Below, in pieces: positions 19,548-28,428 of a stretch of DNA of 64,000 bases (the first letter of the stretch is position 1; every line of letters starts with the position of its first letter). The stretch is taken from the NCBI RefSeq assembly GCF_017357425.1, contig NZ_CP014571.1, positions 1,674,001-1,738,000 on the forward strand, read 5' to 3'. Made by a program: the position numbers and the translations under genes. This stretch comes from Arthrobacter sp. D5-1 (lineage in GTDB: Bacteria > Actinomycetota > Actinomycetes > Actinomycetales > Micrococcaceae). Under the pieces are notes generated by a model that saw nothing but the letters and a program-made list of their open reading frames with translations, did no database searches and was not told where the DNA came from.

Positions 19548-21240
19548 TGCTGTCCTCCCTCAAGGTAGAGTCGGCACCTGCATCCACAGTGCCGGAAAAG
19601 TCCATGACACCGGGGATGGTTGCCATGAACACCGCCCCCGGACCGCCATGGCTGCCGGGCTCCAGAACGCGGACGTCGCCGCTGCGCCTTCGCGCCAGCT
19701 GCCGCACCAACGCCAACCCCAAACCTTGTCCAGCCCCCGAGCGTACCGGTTGTTCCGACGTCGTAAATCCTTCTGCGAAGACCTCTTCGGGTTCAAGGCT
19801 CCCCAAACCGTCGCCCGAGTCTCCCACCACGATATGCAAGGTGCCGCCCGTTGTGGTGGCGTCGTCCAGCAGTTCAACCTCCACCCAGCGGTCCGCGGCG
19901 GACCCGGCGACGGCGGCACTCACCGCGTTGTCGATCAGGTTGCCGAGCACCGTGGTCACGTCCTGGGGATCGGCCACGTGCCCGCGGACCAATGTTTCGG
20001 GCCCGACGCGGAGGGCCACGCCGCGCTCCGAAGCCTCCACGCCCTTGGCGCCAACGAACGCCTGCAAGTACGGGTCCTGCAGGAGTTCAGCCTGCTCCAC
20101 CGGGAACTTCAACGGGCCCGTTGCGGAGATCCGGGCCAAGTATGCCTTGGCCGATTCGTACTGGCCGATGCTCATGAAACCCGCGATCGTGTGGAGCTGG
20201 TTGGCGAACTCGTGGCGCTGGGCGCGGAGGGCTGTGGACATGGTACCCACGGCGTCGAGTTGGCGGGTGAGTTGCTGCAATTCCGTTCGATCACGCAGCA
20301 TGACCACCCAGCCAAGGTCCTCCTTGCGATGCCAGGCCTTGCGTGCACTCACCACCAGAACGCGCCCACCTGCAACAATCTCCACGGCCTCCGCATCACG
20401 TGCCGCGGGCTGCGTGAGCTGCTTGAGTTGCTCGGGAACGGCGGCGGACGCCCAGTCCTGCCCGGTGGCATCGGGCATGTCCAGGAGCCTGGCGGCTGCT
20501 GCGTTGAACACGGAGATGCGCCCGTCCGCCGCGATACCGATCACGCCGTCATCCACGCCTTGGAGTACCGCTACCTGGTCGTGGACGAGGGTGCTGATTT
20601 CTTCGGGCTCAAGACCGAGGGTGAGCCGCTGCAGCCTGCGGCGGAGCAAGAACGACGCCAGGACGCCGGCAAGCAATGCTCCGCCAGCAGTGAGGGCAAT
20701 GGGTACGATGTCGCGGGCCAGGCTGTTGCCAAGAGACTCCACGGAGTAGCCCACGCTGACTTCGCCCACGATTGCGCCGGGCGTTTCCGGCGAGTACACC
20801 GGCACCTTGGCCCCGGCCGATGGTCCCAACGTTCCGGTGTTGCGGGTAGTGATTTCCTCACCGCCCAATGCCACCGAGGGGTCCGTGCTGACGCGTTCAC
20901 CCAGCCGCGCCGTCTCCGGGTGGGCCAGCCTGAGGCCGGTTTCGTCCGTGATGACCACGAACAAGGCGCCGGTGCGCGCCCGTACCGCCTCGGCAGCTTC
21001 TTGCAGGGGCCCGACGGCGAGTACTTCCGAGGGAGGCGTTCCCTCTTCCCTGCTGATGAGCTGCACGTTGGTCCTGATATCCGGATCCGCCGCGACCGTC
21101 CTGGCAAGGGTGAGGGCTTGGTGCTCGGCTTCGGTGCCGATCCGTTCGTACACCAGCCAGGCATGGACTGTTCCGCTGAGCAGGACCACCAGCAGGACAA
21201 CCCCCAGTTGTAGGAGGAGGGTCTGGGTGGAAAACCGCAT
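19540..21240 (-). CDS. CitA/DcuS-type sensor histidine kinase
   Basis: 566 residues from the ATG at 21240; a longer frame begins at 21282 but adds 14 unlikely residues. Two membrane helices (about 8-28 and 165-190) bracket a periplasmic-type sCache/PASC domain with the DETGLRLAHP strand and GxPV-like region typical of citrate/C4-dicarboxylate sensors. A cytoplasmic PAS domain (GVDDGVIGIAADGRISVFN) follows. The H-box is LRAQRHEFANQLHTIAGF, with the phosphorylated His near residue 343, and the HATPase has DNAVSAA, GDSGDGL and GAGQGLGLALV. It should sense extracellular citrate or a related acid and phosphorylate the overlapping response regulator. Confidence 0.93.
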   Translation of the reverse strand: MRFSTQTLLLQLGVVLLVVLLSGTVHAWLVYERIGTEAEHQALTLARTVAADPDIRTNVQLISREEGTPPSEVLAVGPLQEAAEAVRARTGALFVVITDETGLRLAHPETARLGERVSTDPSVALGGEEITTRNTGTLGPSAGAKVPVYSPETPGAIVGEVSVGYSVESLGNSLARDIVPIALTAGGALLAGVLASFLLRRRLQRLTLGLEPEEISTLVHDQVAVLQGVDDGVIGIAADGRISVFNAAAARLLDMPDATGQDWASAAVPEQLKQLTQPAARDAEAVEIVAGGRVLVVSARKAWHRKEDLGWVVMLRDRTELQQLTRQLDAVGTMSTALRAQRHEFANQLHTIAGFMSIGQYESAKAYLARISATGPLKFPVEQAELLQDPYLQAFVGAKGVEASERGVALRVGPETLVRGHVADPQDVTTVLGNLIDNAVSAAVAGSAADRWVEVELLDDATTTGGTLHIVVGDSGDGLGSLEPEEVFAEGFTTSEQPVRSGAGQGLGLALVRQLARRRSGDVRVLEPGSHGGPGAVFMATIPGVMDFSGTVDAGADSTLREDSSG

Positions 21241-21396
21241 GATCCATTGAATCACTGAGCACAATGCGCAAAACGTTCGCAACGAGCAGTATTCCCAACA
21301 ATTCCCGGAAACCCCCCGCCGTGATCGGCGCCACCCTATCGTCTGTAGTGCGCATCACACCGACGTGGCGCCATTCACAGTAGTAAGGAGCCGGCC

Positions 21397-22899
21397 GTGC
21401 TGGTTTTGCTTGGATTCGCAATGATTGCGGTATTCATGGTCCTGATCATGACCAAAAAATTGACGCCAGTACTGGCGCTGATCATCGTCCCCACCGTCTT
21501 CGGCCTTTTCGCCGGGGCGGGCCTCGGCATTGGCGACATGGTGATGGACTCGATGAAGTCCATGACATCCACGGCCGCGCTCCTCATGTTCGCCATCATC
21601 TACTTCGGCCTGATGATCGACGTCGGACTGTTCGACCCCCTGGTGAAGTTCATCCTGCGCAAGCTGGGCAACGACCCCGCCAAGGTTGTCCTCGGCACCG
21701 CGATCCTCGCCGCAGCAGTCTCCCTGGACGGGGACGGCTCCACCACCTTCATCCTCACTACTGCCGCCATGCTCCCGGTGTACCTGCGGCTCAAGATGAG
21801 CCCCGTGGTCCTCACCTGCGTGGCGGGCCTGGCCAACGGCACCATGAACATCCTGCCGTGGGGCGGGCCCACCGCCCGCGCTGCGACCGCCCTGAACCTT
21901 GATGTCAACGACGTCTTCGTCCCCATGGTTCCGTCCCTCATCGTTGGCCTCATCGTTGTCCTGGTCTTCGCCTGGCTGCTGGGCCTGCAGGAACGCAACC
22001 GCCTCCGCACCACTGCGCCCGAAATTTGGAGCGACGTCGCCGATCCTTCTGAAGCGTTCGACGGCGGCGCCGGCCGCGGCGGTTCCGTCGCCGCAGGTTC
22101 GGGCCTGGGTGCAGGCTTCGGCGCCGGCCGTTTCGGATTTGGCCGCAACGGTTCAACCGCAGGTAAGCCGGGAACCGGCGGAGGTTCCGGCGTCGCGGTC
22201 CTCGAAGACCCTGCCACGCTGGTGGACGATCACGACACCGCCATGGCGGACACCGCGCTGGACCCCAACCGCTCCACCCTGCGTCCCAAGCTGTTCTGGT
22301 TCAACCTGGGCTTGACCGTCGCCGTGATGGTGGTCCTGGTGGCCAACATCGTTCCGCTGCCGTTCGTGTTCATGGTGGGATCCGCGATCGCCCTGCTGGT
22401 CAACTTTCCCAAGGTCAAAGACCAAGGCGCCCAGCTGATCGCCCACGCACCGTCCATCGTCGCCGTCGTCAGCATGGTCATGGCCGCCGCCGTCCTCACA
22501 GGCGTCCTCAACGGCACCGGCATGGTCAAGGCTATGTCCGAGTGGCTGGTCCAGATCATCCCCGCGGACATGGGTCCGTTCATGGCGATCATCACCGGAC
22601 TGCTCAGCATCCCCATGACCTTCTTCATGAGCAATGACGCCTTCTACTTCGGTGTCCTTCCGGTCCTCTCCGAAACGGCCGCGCACTATGGCGTCGATGC
22701 AGTGGACATGGCCCGTGCCTCCATCACCGGGCAGCCCTTCCACCTGCAGAGCCCCTTGGTGCCGGCTATCCTCCTCCTGGTGTCCCTCGCCAAGGTAGAC
22801 CTGGGTGACCACCACAAGAAGGTCCTCTGGCGCACGGCAGTGGTCTCAGTCGTCATGCTGGCAGTCGGAGTCGTGACCGGAGCCATCGGCATCGGCTGA
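21397..22899 (+). CDS. CitMHS-family citrate:H+/metal symporter
   Basis: 500 residues from GTG 21397 with AAGGAG at 21386-21391. About a dozen hydrophobic helices are seen, with the family landmarks SLDGDGSTTFILTTAAML, GTMNILPWGGPTARAA and FFMSNDAFYFGVLPVL. CitMHS proteins import citrate as a complex with Mg or Ca in symport with protons. A Gly-rich cytoplasmic loop of about 50 residues (around 222-275, e.g. GLGAGFGAGRFGFGR) separates the two halves. It is divergent from the CitA/CitB-like pair, which probably activates it. TGTAGTGCGCATCACA at 21344-21359 weakly resembles a CRP half-site. Confidence 0.95.
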   Translation: MLVLLGFAMIAVFMVLIMTKKLTPVLALIIVPTVFGLFAGAGLGIGDMVMDSMKSMTSTAALLMFAIIYFGLMIDVGLFDPLVKFILRKLGNDPAKVVLGTAILAAAVSLDGDGSTTFILTTAAMLPVYLRLKMSPVVLTCVAGLANGTMNILPWGGPTARAATALNLDVNDVFVPMVPSLIVGLIVVLVFAWLLGLQERNRLRTTAPEIWSDVADPSEAFDGGAGRGGSVAAGSGLGAGFGAGRFGFGRNGSTAGKPGTGGGSGVAVLEDPATLVDDHDTAMADTALDPNRSTLRPKLFWFNLGLTVAVMVVLVANIVPLPFVFMVGSAIALLVNFPKVKDQGAQLIAHAPSIVAVVSMVMAAAVLTGVLNGTGMVKAMSEWLVQIIPADMGPFMAIITGLLSIPMTFFMSNDAFYFGVLPVLSETAAHYGVDAVDMARASITGQPFHLQSPLVPAILLLVSLAKVDLGDHHKKVLWRTAVVSVVMLAVGVVTGAIGIG

Positions 22900-22939
22900 C
22901 CCGCTGTTCCCAGCGCAACCGTCTGCACCTGAGGTGCAA

Positions 22940-23012
22940 GACCGGGCCAGACATCCTCCGCGTGCTGCTCCTTCGTCGCTTTGACGCACGCATCCGGATG
23001 CCTGGCCCGGTC
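22940..23012 (+). terminator. Long hairpin after the citrate transporter gene
   Basis: GACCGGGCCAG (22940-22950) pairs with CTGGCCCGGTC (23002-23012). The pairing continues through CATCC/GGATG across one mismatch, giving a 17-pair stem. The 39-base apex can form an inner stem (GCGTGC/GCACGC). There is no U-run. It probably separates the citrate gene from gatC. Confidence 0.55.
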
Positions 23013-23137
23013 TGCGTAGGAGGCCCACCGGCCGAAGGCGACAACCCCCACCGAGCGGGCCGCAGCCCGCGTACGGCGGCGCACCCAAGCCAAGTAGACT
23101 GGTTCCGAAAACCATTTGAACTTTGCAGGGGAGATCC

Positions 23138-23434
23138 ATGGCTGCGATCAACCGTGACGACGTCGCGCATCTTGCGCGTCTGGCTCACATTGAAATGAGT
23201 GCCGAAGAACTGGACAGGATGGCTGTTGAGCTTGCTGTCATCGTGGATTCGGTGAAGAGCGTGAGCGAAGCTGCGGGGGAGGATGTCCCGGCGACGTCGC
23301 ACCCGATTCCGTTGACCAATGTGTTCCGTGAGGACGTTGTGGGCCACACGTTCACGGCTGAGCAGGCATTGTCCGGCGCTCCGGATGCTTACGAGAACCG
23401 TTTCAAGGTCCCGGCAATCCTGGATGAGGACTAA
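23138..23434 (+). CDS. gatC: Asp-tRNA(Asn)/Glu-tRNA(Gln) amidotransferase subunit C
   Basis: 98 residues from ATG 23138 with GGGGAGA just upstream. The sequence [20 protein letters not shown] and the C-terminal [15 protein letters not shown] are characteristic. GatC is a small belt subunit that holds GatA to GatB and helps fold GatA. It heads gatCAB, five bases before gatA. A TAGACT -10-like box lies at 23095-23100. Confidence 0.96.
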   Translation: MAAINRDDVAHLARLAHIEMSAEELDRMAVELAVIVDSVKSVSEAAGEDVPATSHPIPLTNVFREDVVGHTFTAEQALSGAPDAYENRFKVPAILDED

Positions 23435-23439
23435 TCACT

Positions 23440-25002
23440 ATGACTGAATCGAAGAACGAGCTCATCCGCCACTCCGCTGCCGATCTCGCTGCGAAGCTGG
23501 CTGCCCGTGAGGTGACCGCCGTCGAGGTGACGCAGGCGCACCTTGACCGCATCGCCCTTGTTGATGGCGGAGCCGACGGTATCCACGCATTTTTGCACGT
23601 TAACACCGAAGAGGCTTTGGCTGTCGCAGCCGAGGTTGACGCCGCCCGTGCCGCCGGCGGTGCCGCTGCCGCGGAGCTGCACGCCCTCGCTGGTGTGCCG
23701 ATTGCCGTCAAGGACCTCATCGTCACGATTGGCCAGCCGACGACGGCTGGTTCGAAGATCCTCGAGGGTTGGCACAGCCCGTATGACGCCACCGTGGTGA
23801 AGAAGCTGCGCGCGGCGAAGATGCCCATCCTGGGTAAGACCAACCTGGATGAATTCGCCATGGGTTCCTCCACGGAGCACTCGGCGTACGGCCCCACCCG
23901 CAACCCGTGGGACCTGGACCGCATTCCCGGCGGTTCGGGCGGTGGCTCCGCGGCCGCCGTCGCCGCTTTCGAAGCGCCGCTGGCGCTCGGCACCGATACT
24001 GGTGGCTCGATCCGCCAGCCGGGTGCCGTCACCGGAACTGTGGGCGTGAAGCCGACGTACGGTGCTGTTTCCCGTTATGGTGCCATTGCCATGGCGTCAT
24101 CCCTGGACCAGATCGGCCCGGTTTCCCGTACGGTTCTGGACTCGGCGTTGCTGCAGGAAGTCATCGGCGGCCACGACCCCTATGACTCCACGTCGCTGAC
24201 CGATCCGTTCAACGATCTTGTTGCTGCTGCCCGCGTGGGCAATGTTGCGGGCATGAAGATCGGCATCGTCAAGGAACTTCACGGCGAGGGCTACCAGGCA
24301 GGCGTCGAGAACCGGTTCAACGAGTCCCTTCAGCTGCTGAAGGATGCCGGTGCTGAAATCGTTGAGGTTTCCTGCCCCAACCTGAAGTACGCCCTGGGCG
24401 CTTACTACCTGATCATGCCGTCCGAGGTGTCCAGCAACCTGGCCAAGTTCGACGGTGTCCGCTTCGGCATGCGAGTGCTGCCCAAGGATGGTCCGATGAC
24501 CATCGAGCGCGTCATGGGGGCTACCCGTGCCGCAGGCTTCGGTGACGAAGTGAAGCGCCGTATCATCCTCGGCACTTACGCTTTGAGCGCCGGTTACTAC
24601 GACGCTTACTACGGCTCCGCACAGAAGGTCCGTACGCTGATCCAGCGTGACTTCGACGCAGCTTTTGCGAAGGCCGATGTCCTGATCTCGCCCACGGCGC
24701 CCACCACGGCGTTCAAGCTGGGGGAGAAGCTGGATGATCCCCTGGCGATGTACCTGAACGACGTCGCCACCATCCCCGCCAACCTCGCTGGCATCCCGGG
24801 GTTGTCCCTGCCGGGTGGCCTGGCTGACGAAGACGGCCTGCCTGTTGGCATCCAGCTGCTGGCTCCTGCCCGCCAGGATGCCCGCCTGTACCGCGTTGGT
24901 GCGGTCCTCGAATCCATGCTCGAAGAGAAGTGGGGCGGTCCGATGCTTGCCCAGGCGCCTGCTCTCGGTGCAGTATCCAACACCGCCGGAGGTTCCAACT
25001 AA
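23440..25002 (+). CDS. gatA: Asp-tRNA(Asn)/Glu-tRNA(Gln) amidotransferase subunit A
   Basis: 520 residues. This amidase-signature enzyme frees ammonia from glutamine and passes it to GatB to correct Glu-tRNA(Gln) or Asp-tRNA(Asn). The catalytic Ser-cisSer-Lys triad is visible: Lys in PIAVKDLI, Ser in [13 protein letters not shown] and Ser in [10 protein letters not shown]. Its length is near the family norm (about 485-515). The stop overlaps the gatB start (TAATG), so translation is coupled and subunits are made in equal amounts. Confidence 0.97.
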   Translation: MTESKNELIRHSAADLAAKLAAREVTAVEVTQAHLDRIALVDGGADGIHAFLHVNTEEALAVAAEVDAARAAGGAAAAELHALAGVPIAVKDLIVTIGQPTTAGSKILEGWHSPYDATVVKKLRAAKMPILGKTNLDEFAMGSSTEHSAYGPTRNPWDLDRIPGGSGGGSAAAVAAFEAPLALGTDTGGSIRQPGAVTGTVGVKPTYGAVSRYGAIAMASSLDQIGPVSRTVLDSALLQEVIGGHDPYDSTSLTDPFNDLVAAARVGNVAGMKIGIVKELHGEGYQAGVENRFNESLQLLKDAGAEIVEVSCPNLKYALGAYYLIMPSEVSSNLAKFDGVRFGMRVLPKDGPMTIERVMGATRAAGFGDEVKRRIILGTYALSAGYYDAYYGSAQKVRTLIQRDFDAAFAKADVLISPTAPTTAFKLGEKLDDPLAMYLNDVATIPANLAGIPGLSLPGGLADEDGLPVGIQLLAPARQDARLYRVGAVLESMLEEKWGGPMLAQAPALGAVSNTAGGSN

Positions 25003-26510
25003 TGTCCGTCGACGCAACCCTGAGCTTCGAAGAGGCCATGGAGAAGTACGATCCCGTCCTGGGGTTTGAGGTCCACGTGGAACTCAACACCAAGACCAAG
25101 ATGTTCTCCTCCGCACCGAATGTCTTCGGAGACGAGCCGAACACCAATGTCAACGAGGTTGACCTGGGCCTGCCCGGCGTCCTGCCGGTGGTGAACAAGA
25201 CGGCTGTGGAGTCCTCCATCAAGATCGGCCTTGCTTTGAACTGCAAGATCGCCGAGTCCTGCCGCTTCGCCCGGAAGAACTACTTCTACCCGGACACCCC
25301 CAAGAACTTCCAGACTTCCCAGTACGACGAACCGATCGCCTACGACGGTTACCTCGACATCGAGCTTGAGGACGGCACGGTCTTCCGCGTGGAAATCGAA
25401 CGCGCCCACATGGAGGAAGATGCCGGCAAGCTGACCCACATGGGTGGCGCGGCAGGCCGCATCCAGGGTGCCGACTACTCGCTGGTGGACTACAACCGTT
25501 CCGGTGTGCCGCTGGTGGAAATTGTCACCAAGCCCATCGAGGGCGCGGGCAGCCGTGCACCCGAGCTGGCCAAGGCATACGTTGCTGCTGTTCGCGAGAT
25601 CGTGAAGAACCTTGGTGTTTCCGATGCCAAGATGGAGCGCGGCAATGTCCGCTGCGACGCCAACGTTTCCTTGCGCCCGCATGGCCGGGAACGCTTCGGT
25701 ATCCGTTCGGAAACCAAGAACGTAAACTCGCTGCGCGCCGTCGAGCACGCTGTCCGCTACGAGATCCAGCGCCACGCTGCCGTCCTGGACTCCGGCGAGC
25801 CGGTCATCCAGGAGACGCGCCACTGGCATGAGGACACGCGTTCGACGACGTCCGGCCGGCCCAAGTCCGACGCCGACGATTACCGCTATTTCCCGGAGCC
25901 GGACCTGGTTCCCGTCGTCGCTTCCCGCGAGTGGGTGGAGGAACTCCGTGCCACCCTTCCCGAGCCGCCGGCCGAGCGTCGCAAGCGCCTCAAGGAGGCC
26001 TGGGGCTACTCGGACCTGGAATTCCGCGATGTGGTGAACGCCGGTGTCATGGACTCCATCGAGGAAACCATCGCTGCTGGTGCATCCGCAGATGTTGCCC
26101 GTAAGTGGTGGATGGGTGAGATCGTTGGCCGCGCCAAGGTTGCCGACGTCGATCCTTCCGAGCTCGGTGTCACGCCGCAGGTCATCGTGGAGCTGAACAA
26201 GCTGGTAGAAGACGGCAAGATCAACAACAAGATGGCTACCCAGGTCCTGGACGGCGTCCTCGCCGGCGAAGGAACCCCGGCGGAGATCGTGGAGAAGCGT
26301 GGCCTTGCGGTGGTGTCCGACGACGGTCCCCTTCTGGAAGCCATCGACGCAGCACTGGCAGCACAGCCGGACGTCGCGGAGAAGATCCGAGGCGGCAAGG
26401 TTCAAGCGATCGGTGCGATTGTTGGCGGCGTCATGAAGGCCACCCGCGGCCAGGCCGACGCTGGACGAGTCCGTGAACTCATCCTGGAGAAGCTCGGCGT
26501 CGAGGGCTGA
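25002..26510 (+). CDS. gatB: Asp-tRNA(Asn)/Glu-tRNA(Gln) amidotransferase subunit B
   Basis: 502 residues from the ATG that shares its first base with the gatA stop; GGAGG lies 10 bases upstream. GatB binds the mischarged tRNA, activates the carboxylate with ATP and performs the amidation. Family marks are [46 protein letters not shown] and [14 protein letters not shown], plus the C-terminal YqeY-like helical tail ([16 protein letters not shown]). It ends the gatCAB operon and is followed by a strong terminator. Confidence 0.97.
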   Translation: MSVDATLSFEEAMEKYDPVLGFEVHVELNTKTKMFSSAPNVFGDEPNTNVNEVDLGLPGVLPVVNKTAVESSIKIGLALNCKIAESCRFARKNYFYPDTPKNFQTSQYDEPIAYDGYLDIELEDGTVFRVEIERAHMEEDAGKLTHMGGAAGRIQGADYSLVDYNRSGVPLVEIVTKPIEGAGSRAPELAKAYVAAVREIVKNLGVSDAKMERGNVRCDANVSLRPHGRERFGIRSETKNVNSLRAVEHAVRYEIQRHAAVLDSGEPVIQETRHWHEDTRSTTSGRPKSDADDYRYFPEPDLVPVVASREWVEELRATLPEPPAERRKRLKEAWGYSDLEFRDVVNAGVMDSIEETIAAGASADVARKWWMGEIVGRAKVADVDPSELGVTPQVIVELNKLVEDGKINNKMATQVLDGVLAGEGTPAEIVEKRGLAVVSDDGPLLEAIDAALAAQPDVAEKIRGGKVQAIGAIVGGVMKATRGQADAGRVRELILEKLGVEG

Positions 26511-26526
26511 CACCCGTTTTTCCCAT

Positions 26527-26569
26527 CAAAGTAGGCCGCAGTTTTTGCTGCGGCCTACTTTGCTTTTTG
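26527..26569 (+). terminator. Rho-independent terminator of gatCAB
   Basis: CAAAGTAGGCCGCAG (26527-26541) and CTGCGGCCTACTTTG (26548-26562) form a perfect 15-bp stem around a six-base loop, followed by CTTTTTG. This is the clearest intrinsic terminator in the window. Confidence 0.9.
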
Positions 26570-26585
26570 GGCGCACAATGGATGC

Positions 26586-27140
26586 ATGGCCACACTCTCA
26601 CCGGGCCTTCGGAAGGCCGTCCTTGCCGGCGGGATCGCCGTCACCCTGACAGGTGGCGGGGCCGCCGCTGTCTGGGCAGGCACGCAAGCCAGCCCCCCGC
26701 CGTCGAGCGCTTTTCCGTCCAACAGCCCTTCCGCGTCCGCGAACGCCAAGTCCACTGAAGGCCGCGGCCAGGCAATTCATGGCGAGCACGTGGTGAAGCA
26801 GCGGGACGGGACGTACCGCACGGTGGTCACGCAGACCGGAACCATCGAAGCGGCCAGTGATTCAGAGGTGACCGTGAAGAGCGACGACGGCTTCACACAG
26901 CGCTACGCAATCACCGCGGACACCCGGATCTCCATGGTTCCTGCTGTTCCCGGGCCCAGGAACGGCAGGGGTAAGCCATTCCTGCCCACAGCTGCAGCAG
27001 CGGACCTCAAGGCCGGCGATACGGTGCGCATCAGCGGTACTCGGGAGGGCGATACGGTGACCGCCACGAGGGTATTGGCAGGCCAACTGCCGGCCGGCCT
27101 CAAGGGTGGGCCCGGGCACAAGGGCCACGGCCCCAAATAG
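26586..27140 (+). CDS. Small exported protein with DUF5666-like domain
   Basis: 184 residues. The ATG is six bases after CACAAT (26574-26579), a leaderless arrangement. Residues 1-33 are a signal peptide or anchor (KAVLAGGIAVTLTGGGAAAV). After a Ser/Pro/Ala linker, residues about 75-165 match the DUF5666 beta-barrel pattern: TGTIEAASDSEVTVKSDDG, YAITADTRIS, then LKAGDTVRISGTREGDTVTA. The Gly/His/Lys tail (GPGHKGHGPK) could bind metal. The function is unknown; such proteins are found at the cell surface. It converges on the next gene with no base between the two stop codons. Confidence 0.72.
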   Translation: MATLSPGLRKAVLAGGIAVTLTGGGAAAVWAGTQASPPPSSAFPSNSPSASANAKSTEGRGQAIHGEHVVKQRDGTYRTVVTQTGTIEAASDSEVTVKSDDGFTQRYAITADTRISMVPAVPGPRNGRGKPFLPTAAAADLKAGDTVRISGTREGDTVTATRVLAGQLPAGLKGGPGHKGHGPK

Positions 27141-28136
27141 TTACGCGGCTACAGTCCTGAAGCCCAGATTGCCGCTGGCTGAGTCCGGGGTGTTCGAGCT
27201 CCGCGCTGCCAGGCGATACCGGTTGCAGTAGGACTCGTGGCAGAGGTATGAGCCACCGCGCATCACCCTGCCCCGGCCGATGGTGGGCCCCTGCGGGTCC
27301 TCGACCGTTCCCTGCGCCAGGCAGGTTTTGTAGTACTTGGGCAGGAACCAGTCGCTGCACCATTCCCACACATTCCCGCTGGTTTGGTAGAGCCCGTAAC
27401 CGTTGGGGCTGAAGGACCTGGCGGGTGCGGTGGTGAGGTAGCCGTCGTCTTCGGTGTTGCGGGACGGGAAATCGCCTTGCCAGATGTTGCAATTGTGTGC
27501 GGCGGTGCCTGATGGGTTGTTGTGGAGCTCGTCGCCCCACGGGTATCGCCGTCCCGGCACCCCGCCGCGGGCCGCGTATTCCCATTCGGCTTCCGTCGGC
27601 AGTCGTCGGCCGGCCCATTCGCAGTACGCGAGGGCGTCGTTGTGCGACACGTGGGTCACCGGGTGGTCCGGGATGTTTTCCCAGTTCGAGAGGGGCCCGG
27701 CCGGGTGCGCCCAGTCGGCGCCGCGGACGTTAAGCCACCACGGGACGTTGTTGACCCGGTTGAGAATGTCATGCGGACTGGCTTTCACGGCGAGGTGGAA
27801 CACCGCTGATGTACCAAAGATCTCCGACTCGGTGCGGTGGCCGGTGGCGTCGATAAACTGTGCGAACTCCTGGTTGGTCACTGTTGTGGCGCTGATCCGG
27901 AATGGTGAGATGGCGACCTCGTGCAGCGGTGATTCGCCGTCGCCTTCATAGCCCTCGTTGAAACGATCGCCCATGGTGAACGTCCCGCCGGGGATGTCGA
28001 CGTCGTTGGTCTGGTGCATATGGTTGGTCCCGGGTGTGCCGCTGGTCGGGTGTCCGCCCACCGCGCGCAGGGGGAGCGCCAGCCCCGGCGTCGAGTGTTC
28101 CCGGGCGCCGGCACCCGGGCTGCAGCAGTCTGCCAT
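27141..28136 (-). CDS. Formylglycine-generating enzyme (SUMF1/FGE family)
   Basis: 331 residues from ATG 28136, which has AGAAGGTGG six bases upstream; a frame reaching 28352 is unlikely to be used. FGE oxidises a Cys in the CxPxR motif of sulfatases to formylglycine, using O2 and copper. The diagnostic motif RGGSYLCHESYCNRYR is present, with Cys299 and Cys304 spaced five residues apart as in the characterised Streptomyces and mycobacterial enzymes, so this is a true FGE and not just a relative. Other marks are PGGTFTMGD, RLPTEAEWEYAARGG, YPWGDE and NVWEWCSDWF. The N-terminus MADCCSPG carries an extra Cys pair. No sulfatase gene is in the window. It is divergent from a sugar ABC transporter operon. 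The partner sulfatase may lie elsewhere. Confidence 0.93.
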   Translation of the reverse strand: MADCCSPGAGAREHSTPGLALPLRAVGGHPTSGTPGTNHMHQTNDVDIPGGTFTMGDRFNEGYEGDGESPLHEVAISPFRISATTVTNQEFAQFIDATGHRTESEIFGTSAVFHLAVKASPHDILNRVNNVPWWLNVRGADWAHPAGPLSNWENIPDHPVTHVSHNDALAYCEWAGRRLPTEAEWEYAARGGVPGRRYPWGDELHNNPSGTAAHNCNIWQGDFPSRNTEDDGYLTTAPARSFSPNGYGLYQTSGNVWEWCSDWFLPKYYKTCLAQGTVEDPQGPTIGRGRVMRGGSYLCHESYCNRYRLAARSSNTPDSASGNLGFRTVAA

Positions 28137-28148
28137 GTCCACCTTCTG

Positions 28149-28154
28149 TCTATA
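28149..28154 (-). promoter_or_regulatory. Candidate -10 box of the FGE gene
   Basis: TATAGA on the minus strand, 12 bases before the start codon. No convincing -35 box is seen. The rest of the 292-base gap to the ABC operon holds the divergent promoter and operator listed separately and no gene that I can support. Confidence 0.4.
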
Positions 28155-28329
28155 AACCAACTGCTTGTACTTTAGCGGGGTCCGGTGGCCTGCCACACGC
28201 TCCTTCCCAAACCCCACGGGTGGACCACTTTCCGCTGCGCACTCCGGCGTCACACCCCGACTCCACGCAAACCCGCGGCCTTCCCGAAGTGACGAAATGT
28301 GATTTCTGCACTCAGTTTCGATCATGATC

Positions 28330-28359
28330 TTGCAAAAAGAGATGCGGGTCACTTATGGT
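28330..28359 (+). promoter_or_regulatory. Promoter of the sugar ABC transporter operon
   Basis: TTGCAA (28330-28335) and TATGGT (28354-28359) are separated by 18 bases, a good sigma-70-type layout. The operator at 28362-28375 follows the -10 directly and would cover the transcription start, so repressor binding should block initiation. Confidence 0.6.
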
Positions 28360-28361
28360 TT

Positions 28362-28375
28362 GTTAAACGGTTAAC
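28362..28375 (+). promoter_or_regulatory. LacI-type operator
   Basis: GTTAAACGGTTAAC is a 14-bp near-palindrome (12 of 14 positions symmetric) with the central CG step typical of LacI-family operators. It overlaps the predicted start of the ABC operon, which includes its own LacI-family regulator gene at 32220. Autoregulated repression relieved by a sugar is the simplest reading. Confidence 0.65.
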
Positions 28376-28428
28376 GAGCGTGGCTTGGATCACATTGGTG
28401 GTTCCGGCTCGGCACTTGAGGAGACACC

